From the NCBI RefSeq assembly GCF_900199635.1, contig NZ_LT962687.1, positions 94,501-158,500 of the forward strand: 64,000 bases of DNA, in the 5' to 3' direction. This document shows, in pieces, positions 55,505 to 61,878 of the stretch. Numbering within the stretch: the stretch's first letter is position 1; each line of letters starts with the position of its first letter. This stretch comes from Anaerotruncus massiliensis (ex Togo et al. 2026) (GTDB lineage Bacteria; Bacillota; Clostridia; Oscillospirales; Ruminococcaceae). Made by a program: the position numbers and the translations under genes. Below the pieces are notes generated by a model. That model had not been told where the DNA came from. It worked only from the letters and a program-made list of their open reading frames with translations, and ran no database searches.

Positions 55505-56517
55505 TGCTCTATGAGAACCTTGCCAAATTGAGCGCCCTTCCCGGCGTGTCCGGCTGCGAGGAGCCGGTGCGGTATGAAATCCTCAAAATGATCGAGGGAC
55601 ACTGTATCTACAAGGTGGATGCGCTCGGCAACATCCTCGCCTTCAAAAAAGGGAAACAGGCCCCCGCCCATCCGCTCCTCTTTTCGGCCCACATGGACGA
55701 GGTGGGGCTGATCATCACCTGGGTGGAGGAGAGCGGCCTGCTCAAATTCACCACCGTGGGCGGCATCGACCGCCGGGTGCTCCCCGGCAAATCGGTGCGC
55801 ATCGGGGAGACCTTTGGCGTGATCGGCTCCAAGGCGGTGCACATGAAGTCCGCCGACGAGCGGGACAAGGCCCCCGAGCCCGACGCGCTCTTCATCGACA
55901 TTGGCGCGAAGGACCGCGACGACGCGTTTACCCGTGTCGCACTGGGGGACCGCGCGGTCTTCACCTCCCAATACACCGCCTTCGGGGACGGCTTCCTGCG
56001 CGGGCGGGCGCTCGACGACCGGGTCGGCTGCGCGCTGCTCGTCGAGCTGATTGGGTCGGAGCTTGCCTACGACACCCATTTCGCCTTCACCGTACAGGAG
56101 GAGACGGGCACGACGGGCGCGCGCACCGCGGCCTATCAGACGGGTGCGGAGATCGCGGTCGCCGTCGAGACGACGACCGCCTGCGACATCCCCGGCACCC
56201 CGCCCGAAAAGGTGGTCTGCTCCCTGAAAAAAGGCCCCGTCCTATCCTTCATGGACAAGGGTACCGTCTACGACATGGACCTCTACCGCCGCGCGCTCGC
56301 TGCGGCGAAGGCGGGCGGCATCGCCTGCCAGCCCAAGGAGGGCGTCTACGGCGGCAACGAGGCGCGGTCGGTCCAGGTCGCGGGCAGGGGCGCGCGGGTG
56401 CTCGCCGTGTCGGTGCCCTGCCGCTATCTGCACACCCCCTCCTGTGTCGTCAACCGGTTCGACGTGGACGAGACGCTCCGGCTGCTCAGCGCGCTGGCCG
56501 CCGATTTCGGCGGATGA
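55504..56517 (+). CDS. M42 family metallopeptidase (second of pair)
   Basis: 337 residues. Metal and catalytic residues recognisable: FSAHMDEVGL, GRALDDRVGC, VQEETGTTGA, VAVETTTACD (Glu in the position often Asp) and RYLHTPSCV. Starts on the last base of the preceding stop and its own stop overlaps the next start (ATGA), so three genes are tightly coupled. The pair may form mixed complexes. Confidence 0.92.
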   Translation: MLYENLAKLSALPGVSGCEEPVRYEILKMIEGHCIYKVDALGNILAFKKGKQAPAHPLLFSAHMDEVGLIITWVEESGLLKFTTVGGIDRRVLPGKSVRIGETFGVIGSKAVHMKSADERDKAPEPDALFIDIGAKDRDDAFTRVALGDRAVFTSQYTAFGDGFLRGRALDDRVGCALLVELIGSELAYDTHFAFTVQEETGTTGARTAAYQTGAEIAVAVETTTACDIPGTPPEKVVCSLKKGPVLSFMDKGTVYDMDLYRRALAAAKAGGIACQPKEGVYGGNEARSVQVAGRGARVLAVSVPCRYLHTPSCVVNRFDVDETLRLLSALAADFGG

Positions 56518-57344
56518 TCCGCTATGCCGGTGGCGAATGGGCGGCTCTTTTTGAGGCGTCGGTTGGCAAATTCGGTATATTTGGAACAAAAATATACTCG
56601 CAGTATCAAACCTATGGCCTTTCGGACGGGGTGCTCGACCTCTGGCTGCTGCTTGACGGGGACCGCGCCGTGGGCGCGGTGTCCCGGCTGGACGGCACCG
56701 TCACCCTCGCGGCGGACGCCGCGGCCGATGCGGACGAGCTAGCCGCCTTCCTCGCGGCCGTCGGCTGCCGCTCCTACGAGGGGGAGCGGGCGCTCTGCGA
56801 ACGGGTGAACGCCGTGATTCGCGGCGGGCTTCGCTCGTCGCGAATCCTGCGGTGGGGCGGGCGTTCCGCCCCGGCGGACGCCCGCCCCGCCGCGGCCGCG
56901 CCCTGCGCGGACGGCGTTCCCCCGGGGACTGCCGCGCCCGCCGAGGACCTGGGAGCCGTCTATGCGCTGCTCTGCGCGGCCGACCCGGCGTTCGCCGCGC
57001 GCACCGATTATGCCGCGTGGCTCACCGAGGTTTCCCACAAGCGGCGGCACGGTCTGGCGGATATTTACATACTAAAAGTAGATGAGCGTATCGTTTCAAC
57101 AATTGGTATTTACTTTAAGGACGCCTCCCGCGCGATTCTGGCGGGTTTGGCGACCGATCCGGCCTGCCGGGGGCGGGGCTATGCCCGCCGGATGATGGCG
57201 CACGCGACAAATGCCGCGCTTGCGCAGGGCCTCGAGCCCTGGCTGCTGACCGCGGAGGACGGGATCGCGGCCTTCCACCGCGCCTGCGGCTATGAGGACG
57301 CGGGCTTATGGTCTAAAGGGAACTTTCGAGAAAGTTCCCTTTAG
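56514..57344 (+). CDS. GNAT family acetyltransferase
   Basis: 276 residues. C-terminal GNAT domain: ADIYILKVDERIVSTIGIYF, LAGLATDPACRGRGYARRMM (acetyl-CoA motif RGRGYA) and FHRACGYEDAGL. The N-terminal half looks like a degenerate second GNAT unit. The last ten residues (SKGNFRESSL) are encoded by a palindromic repeat, and the stop codon is its last three bases, so the native end may have been replaced. Coupled to the M42 pair. Confidence 0.85.
   Translation: MIRYAGGEWAALFEASVGKFGIFGTKIYSQYQTYGLSDGVLDLWLLLDGDRAVGAVSRLDGTVTLAADAAADADELAAFLAAVGCRSYEGERALCERVNAVIRGGLRSSRILRWGGRSAPADARPAAAAPCADGVPPGTAAPAEDLGAVYALLCAADPAFAARTDYAAWLTEVSHKRRHGLADIYILKVDERIVSTIGIYFKDASRAILAGLATDPACRGRGYARRMMAHATNAALAQGLEPWLLTAEDGIAAFHRACGYEDAGLWSKGNFRESSL
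57313..57344. repeat. AAGGGAACTTTC hairpin repeat, copy 2
   Basis: Perfect 15-bp inverted repeat (CTAAAGGGAACTTTC, GA centre), nearly the same as the hairpin at 19398-19429. It overlaps the end of the acetyltransferase gene. Confidence 0.75.
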
Positions 57345-57589
57345 AATCCTTCAAAGCTTTTGGCGCAGGCAGGGCGCGGGGGTTCTCCGCACGCTCGGAC
57401 CGTGCGGCGGAACTGAGGCGGTCGGGGGACGAGGCTGGCTATTAACGTGAGGCGCGCCCGAATGAAAAGTTTTAGAAGGGTTCCCTGGTGCGGTCGGGGG
57501 GGCGGGCGGTTTTCGGGACGAGATACGCCCGAATAAAACGTTTTGAAGGGGGGCTGGGGGAAACTTTCTCAAAAGTTTCCCCCGGAGGT
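57345..57589. other. Non-coding gap with repeated blocks
   Basis: No convincing gene. Two related blocks, CGCCCGAATGAAAAGTTTTAG near 57459 and CGCCCGAATAAAACGTTTTG near 57527 (quoted in part), and a GGGGGAAACTTT hairpin at 57556-57583 directly before the next ribosome-binding site. An open frame from 57488 reads through but has no recognisable start signal. Confidence 0.5.
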
Positions 57590-58864
57590 ATGGTTGAACA
57601 GTTTTTTCACATCGATCCATCTATCGCGCGGATGGCGGAAGAGGCGGAGGAGACCTGCCGCGAGGCGTTCGCGCGCATCGACGGCAACGCGGAGTATAAC
57701 GGCATGAAGGTGCTCTCCGCCTTCATCGAAAACAACGTGAGCGAGAGCCACTTTGCGGGCACAACCGGCTACGGCTACGACGACCGGGGCCGCGAGGTGC
57801 TCGACCGGGTGCTGGCGCGGGTGATGGGGACGGAGGACGCGCTCATCCGGCACAATTTCGTCTCGGGCACCCACGCGATCACGACGGCGCTCTTCGGGGT
57901 GCTGCGGCCGGGCGACCGGATGGTGTCGCTGACCGGACTGCCCTACGACACCCTCCAGCCGGTGATCGGCATTGTGCCGGGCGGGCACGGTTCGCTTAAG
58001 GAGTTCGGCATTCGCTACGAGCAGCTCGACCTGCTGCCCGACGGGTCCCCCGACTACGCGCGCATGGCGGACGCGGTGAAGGGGGCGAGGATGGCGTATT
58101 TGCAGCGGTCGCGCGGCTATTCGCTGCGGGAATCGCTGAGCGTCGCGCAGATCGAAAGGATCGCGGGCATCGTGCGGGAGGCCAACCCCGGCGCGCTGAT
58201 CGTCGTGGACAACTGCTACGGCGAGTTCGTCGAGCGCCGCGAGCCGGCGCAGGCGGGCGCGGACCTCGTCATCGGGTCGCTCATCAAGAATCCGGGCGGC
58301 GGAATCGCCAAGACGGGCGGATATATCGCGGGGCGCGCCGACCTGATCGAGCAGTGCGCCTGCCGGCTGACCGCGCCGGGCGTCGGCAAGGAGGTCGGCT
58401 GCACCCTCGGGCAGCTGCGCGGGATGTTTATGGGGCTCTTCTTCGCGCCCACCGTGGTGGCCGCCGCGCTGAAGACCGCCGTCTTCTCCGCGGCGCTCTT
58501 CGAGCGGCTCGGCTTCGAGGTCTATCCGCATTTTGACGCGCCGCGCACCGACATCATCCAGGCGGTGAAGCTCGGCACGCCCGAGGGGCTCTCCGCCTTC
58601 TGCCGCGGGGTGCAGAAGGGCGCGCCGGTCGACGCGTTCGTCACCCCCGAGGCGTGGGACATGCCCGGCTACGACAGCAAGGTCATCATGGCCGCGGGCG
58701 CGTTCACGATGGGCGCGTCGATCGAGCTTTCCGCCGACGGGCCGATGCGCGAGCCCTATGCCGCGTGGCTTCAGGGCGGGCTCACCTGGCCGAGCGGCAA
58801 GACGGGCGTGATCCTCGCGGCGCAGTCGCTGCTCGAATCGGGCGTGCTCCGAAGGGACGGTTGA
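57590..58864 (+). CDS. Methionine gamma-lyase family (aluminium-resistance-like) PLP protein
   Basis: 424 residues. Fold-type I PLP enzyme of the YnbB/COG4100 group: NNVSESHFAGTTGYGYDDRG, SGTHAITTALFG, VDNCYGEFVE and the PLP lysine in SLIKNPGGGIAKTGGY. Annotated in many Clostridia as aluminium resistance or methionine gamma-lyase family; true substrate unknown. The GGAGGT at 57584-57589 abuts the ATG, an unusually short spacing, and it is next to a hairpin, so the start may be weak. Confidence 0.85.
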   Translation: MVEQFFHIDPSIARMAEEAEETCREAFARIDGNAEYNGMKVLSAFIENNVSESHFAGTTGYGYDDRGREVLDRVLARVMGTEDALIRHNFVSGTHAITTALFGVLRPGDRMVSLTGLPYDTLQPVIGIVPGGHGSLKEFGIRYEQLDLLPDGSPDYARMADAVKGARMAYLQRSRGYSLRESLSVAQIERIAGIVREANPGALIVVDNCYGEFVERREPAQAGADLVIGSLIKNPGGGIAKTGGYIAGRADLIEQCACRLTAPGVGKEVGCTLGQLRGMFMGLFFAPTVVAAALKTAVFSAALFERLGFEVYPHFDAPRTDIIQAVKLGTPEGLSAFCRGVQKGAPVDAFVTPEAWDMPGYDSKVIMAAGAFTMGASIELSADGPMREPYAAWLQGGLTWPSGKTGVILAAQSLLESGVLRRDG

Positions 58865-58890
58865 CAAGCCGCGATGCGGAATGGTATCAT
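58861..58890 (+). promoter_or_regulatory. Promoter of tRNA-Leu
   Basis: -35 TTGACA (58861-58866, overlapping the stop of the preceding gene), 18-base spacer, -10 TATCAT (58885-58890), about 28 bases before the mature tRNA. Confidence 0.7.
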
Positions 58891-58917
58891 GATTCTGCCG
58901 CCGTCCGGCGGCGCCGC

Positions 58918-59002
58918 GCGGGTATGGCGGAATTGGCAGACGCGCAGGATTTAGGATCCTGTGCCGCAAGGCGTAAGGGTTCGACCCCCTCTACCCGCAC
59001 CA
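58918..59002 (+). tRNA. tRNA-Leu (UAG)
   Basis: 85 bases with encoded CCA. Acceptor stem GCGGGTA / TACCCGC, anticodon stem CAGGA / TCCTG with loop TTTAGGA (anticodon TAG), long variable arm TGCCGCAAGGCGT typical of class II tRNA, and T-arm GGGTTCGACCCC. Confidence 0.96.
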
Positions 59003-59015
59003 TGACTGACACCCT

Positions 59016-59045
59016 AAAAAACCAGCGCGTATGCGCTGGTTTTTT
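59016..59045 (+). terminator. Terminator after tRNA-Leu
   Basis: AAAAACCAGCGC / GCGCTGGTTTTT stem with a GTAT loop ending in a T-run, 14 bases after the tRNA. Confidence 0.92.
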
Positions 59046-59098
59046 AGCTGGTGAAAGGGATGCCATGACGAAATGGATTTCGTCGTGTAAAGGCAGAT

Positions 59099-59132
59099 AA
59101 AAACAACCAGTCCTGGGACTGGTTGTTTTTAT
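59099..59132. terminator. Second terminator, facing the metallo-hydrolase gene
   Basis: AAAACAACCAGTCC / GACTGGTTGTTTT stem with a T-run on both strands. It closes the minus-strand gene ending at 59160. Between the two terminators is a third small hairpin (GACGAAAT / ATTTCGTC at about 59067-59085) and no gene of note. Confidence 0.85.
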
Positions 59133-59159
59133 TTGCCGCCGGGCCTGCGGTCGGGCGGT

Positions 59160-60035
59160 TCAGACGCGTTCCCACAGCAGACGGTTGTCCTCGAACCGCG
59201 CGGCGATCAGCCCCTCGTCGCAGAGGTAGCTGAGATAGGAGCGCACCGTACTGCCCACGAGGACATACTGGTTGAAATCCATCGTGAGCCCATAGGCGGA
59301 GAACACCTCCCGGATGACCTCTTCGGGCGTGCGGGGCTCGGCGCAGATGGCGAGCACCCGCCCGGCGATCTCCTGGACCTTGGCGCGGTTGAGCGCGGCG
59401 AGCGGGCGGATATCCTCCGCCGCGGGAGCGTGCGCCGGGACGAAGAGCTTCGCCTCGAGCGTCTCCACCCAGTCGAGCGTCTCGAGGTAGGCGCGCACGT
59501 CGTAGATGAAACCGACGTGGTATTTTTCGAGGACCGCCTCCCCGGAGAGGCAGTCGGCGAGGAAACAGACGCCGTCGGGCGTGCGAAAGCCGACCATCCC
59601 GAAGAAATGTCCCGGCAGCGGGAAAACCTCAAGCCCTTCGGGCAGCGGGGCGCCCTCGATGGGGGAGGGCTCGCTCTCCTGCGCCATCAAAAACTTGTTG
59701 CAAAGCGCCTTGCAGGGATACCCGCCGTAGAGGAAGGAGGGCTCGAGCCGCGGGGCGCGGATCAAGGCGTTTTCCGCGGGCGTCGAATAGACGGGGCAGT
59801 GGTACCGGTCCTGCAAAAACCGGTTCCCGCCGATGTGGTCCGCGTTCGAGTGGGTGTTGAGGATGCCCGCCAGCGTCCAGCCGTTGGCGTCGAGCAGCTT
59901 GCGCACCCTGCGCCCCGCGTCCTTGTCGTTGCCGCTGTCAATCAGCCACGCGCCGTCCTCCGCGAGAAAAAGCCCCATCTTCGCGGGACAGTCGATATAC
60001 CACGTCTGCTCCCCCGCCCGGATCAGTTCATACAT
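59160..60035 (-). CDS. Metallo-beta-lactamase fold hydrolase with altered metal motif
   Basis: 291 residues. MBL fold: LIDSGND, NTHSNADHIGG (residues 60-70), PLPGHFFGMVGF, FLADCLSGE and VPAHAPA. The signature HxHxDH reads H62-S-N64-A-D66-H67, so the second His is Asn. A C-terminal winged-helix-like region (EEVIREVFSAYG...SYLSYLCDEGLI) is present, seen in some MBL hydrolases. Substrate unknown. Start follows GGAGGCGTC; the larger open frame upstream runs into cysK antisense. Confidence 0.82.
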   Translation of the reverse strand: MYELIRAGEQTWYIDCPAKMGLFLAEDGAWLIDSGNDKDAGRRVRKLLDANGWTLAGILNTHSNADHIGGNRFLQDRYHCPVYSTPAENALIRAPRLEPSFLYGGYPCKALCNKFLMAQESEPSPIEGAPLPEGLEVFPLPGHFFGMVGFRTPDGVCFLADCLSGEAVLEKYHVGFIYDVRAYLETLDWVETLEAKLFVPAHAPAAEDIRPLAALNRAKVQEIAGRVLAICAEPRTPEEVIREVFSAYGLTMDFNQYVLVGSTVRSYLSYLCDEGLIAARFEDNRLLWERV

Positions 60036-60082
60036 GCCGACGCCTCCTTGTCCGGATGATGACACCATTTTACCACAAAAGC

Positions 60083-60113
60083 GAGGCGGCCGGAAGTCCC
60101 TTCCGGCCGCCTC
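60083..60113 (-). terminator. Terminator after cysK
   Basis: A 14-bp stem, GAGGCGGCCGGAAG and its complement with a GGA loop (minus strand), followed by GCTTTTG; lies 14 bases beyond the cysK stop. Confidence 0.75.
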
Positions 60114-60126
60114 TGCTGGGGTGCTG

Positions 60127-61062
60127 TTATTCCCCCGAAAAGAGGGGGGTGGAGAGATAGCGGTCGCCCGTGTCGGGCAGCAGAACGACGATCGTCTTTC
60201 CGCTGTATTCGGGACGGCGCGCGAGCTGCGCCGCCGCCCACACCGCCGCGCCCGACGAGATGCCCACGAGCACCCCCTCCCGCCGCGCGATCTCCCGCCC
60301 GGCGGCAAACGCGTCCTCGTTTTCGACGGTGATGATCTCGTCGTAGACCGCCGTGTTGAGGGTGTCGGGGACGAAGCCGGCGCCGATGCCCTGGATTTTG
60401 TGGGGGCCGGCGCTTCCGCCCGAGAGGACGGGGGAGCCGGACGGCTCCACCGCGACGATCCGGACCGCCGGGTTCTTCGATTTGAGGTACTCGCCGACGC
60501 CGGTGATCGTGCCGCCGGTGCCGATGCCCGCGACGAAGACGTCCACCTCGCCGCCGGTGTCCTCCCAGATTTCCGGGCCGGTTGTGGCGCGGTGCGCGGC
60601 AGGGTTCGCGGGGTTTTCAAACTGCCCGGGGATAAAGGAATCCGGGGTCGCGGCGGCGATCTCCTGCGCCTTTGCGATCGCGCCCTTCATGCCGAGCGCG
60701 CCGTCGGTGAGCACCAGCTCGGCGCCGTAGGCCTTCAGCAGGCTGCGCCGCTCGACGCTCATCGTCTCGGGCATCGTCAGGATGACGCGGTAGCCGCGCG
60801 CCGCGCCCGCCGCCGCCAGCCCGATGCCGGTGTTGCCGCTCGTGGGCTCGACGATCACCGAGCCCTCCCCGAGCCGCCCGGCCCGCTCCGCCTCGTCAAG
60901 CATCGCCTTGGCGATGCGGTCCTTGACCGAACCCGCCGGGTTCAGGTATTCCAGCTTTGCAAGCAGCCGCGCGTCGAGGTTCTCCCGGCGTTCGTAGTTC
61001 GTCAGTTCAAGCAGCGGTGTCCCGCCGACCAGTTCGGTCATGCTGCGATAGATCTTTGCCAT
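60127..61062 (-). CDS. cysK: Cysteine synthase A (O-acetylserine sulfhydrylase)
   Basis: 311 residues. PLP enzyme making cysteine from O-acetylserine and sulfide. PLP lysine K47 in NPAGSVKDR, substrate loop PTSGNTGIG, phosphate-binding GIGTGGTI and the [11 protein letters not shown] motif. Start ATG 61062 follows AGGAGGG; twelve in-frame codons upstream lie in the leader. Has its own strong promoter next to an Rrf2 regulator gene, which may sense cysteine or iron-sulfur status and control it. Confidence 0.96.
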   Translation of the reverse strand: MAKIYRSMTELVGGTPLLELTNYERRENLDARLLAKLEYLNPAGSVKDRIAKAMLDEAERAGRLGEGSVIVEPTSGNTGIGLAAAGAARGYRVILTMPETMSVERRSLLKAYGAELVLTDGALGMKGAIAKAQEIAAATPDSFIPGQFENPANPAAHRATTGPEIWEDTGGEVDVFVAGIGTGGTITGVGEYLKSKNPAVRIVAVEPSGSPVLSGGSAGPHKIQGIGAGFVPDTLNTAVYDEIITVENEDAFAAGREIARREGVLVGISSGAAVWAAAQLARRPEYSGKTIVVLLPDTGDRYLSTPLFSGE

Positions 61063-61126
61063 ATCCAGTCCCTCCTGAAGGTGTGTTGCGGAATTCATTT
61101 AATTCCTATGTGTTTAGTATGAAATT

Positions 61127-61155
61127 AGTATAGCGGGAGAATGCCGGTTTGTCAA
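61127..61155 (-). promoter_or_regulatory. Promoter of cysK with direct-repeat site
   Basis: Minus strand: perfect -35 TTGACA (61150-61155), 17-base spacer, -10 TATACT (61127-61132). TATACTAATTT followed by CATACTAAACA forms a direct repeat across the -10 and start site, and ATAGGAATT follows; a likely operator region for the adjacent Rrf2 protein (inferred). Confidence 0.75.
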
Positions 61156-61174
61156 CCCCCGGATGGGATGTTTT

Positions 61175-61612
61175 TCAGATCACGTAGTCGTTGCCCGCCT
61201 TTGCCCGCTGGATCTCCGCGAGGTCGGCCAGCGTCATGCCGTCCACCGTCTCGTTGATCGCGCGGGAGAGCCGTTCCCACAGCACGAGGGTCGCGCATTC
61301 TCCCGCGCGCGCGCAGGCGTTGGGGGAGTCGTCCAGGCAGGCCACCGGCGCGAGACTCCCCTCGATCGTCCGCAGGATTTCCCCCGCCGTGTAGTCCGCC
61401 GGGGCCTTCGAGAGCCGGTAGCCCCCCTGCGGGCCGCGCACGCTGCGCACAAGCCCCGCCCGGCCGAGCACCGTGACGATCTGTTCGAGGTATTTGACCG
61501 AGATCTCCTGCCGGGCCGAAATGTCCCGCAGGGAAATGTATTCTCCCGTGTCGTGCAGCGCAAGATCGAGCATGAGCCGCAGCGCGTAGCGTCCTCTTGT
61601 TGATATCTTCAC
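61175..61612 (-). CDS. Rrf2-family transcriptional regulator (IscR/CymR-like)
   Basis: 145 residues. Winged helix: MKISTRGRYALRLMLDLALH, ISLRDISARQEISVKYLEQI and GPQGGYRLSKAP. Three cysteines in ACLDDSPNACARAGEC (C-x7-C-x5-C) could hold a 2Fe-2S cluster as in IscR, with slightly different spacing. Start chosen at GTG 61612, six bases after GGAGGG at 61619-61624; the ATG at 61618 abuts that site. Lies just upstream of cysK, which has a separate promoter. Confidence 0.92.
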   Translation of the reverse strand: MKISTRGRYALRLMLDLALHDTGEYISLRDISARQEISVKYLEQIVTVLGRAGLVRSVRGPQGGYRLSKAPADYTAGEILRTIEGSLAPVACLDDSPNACARAGECATLVLWERLSRAINETVDGMTLADLAEIQRAKAGNDYVI

Positions 61613-61666
61613 GGCCATCCCTCCATTCCTCTGTCATTATACGCCCCCCGGGGGACTTTGAAAAGT

Positions 61667-61708
61667 CCCCTCAACTTGCCGAAAAAGTTTTTTCGGCAAG
61701 TTGAGGGG
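61667..61708. repeat. Perfect 20-bp inverted repeat
   Basis: CCCCTCAACTTGCCGAAAAA and its exact complement around a two-base centre. A smaller palindrome GGGGACTTT/AAAGTCCCC at 61651-61670 overlaps its left arm. Upstream of the Rrf2 gene on one side and of the nuclease-helicase on the other; no gene in 61613-61878. Confidence 0.8.
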
Positions 61709-61878
61709 CCCGCTGCGGCGGGTTTATCCGCCCGCTCAACGTGCAGTAGGAACCTACGGTTTCCCCCCACACGCCCCCCTCCCTGTTTCCGTCTGACCGG
61801 CAGCCGCCGCCCGCGCCGCTTGCATCCCCGGGGAAAAGGCGGTATGATGATACCATTCCAAAAAAACGGAGGACGCCT

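Noticed and set aside
59067-59100. 11-codon ORF between two terminators after the tRNA
   Set aside because: It is made of a hairpin between terminators, with no sign of conservation or transcription.
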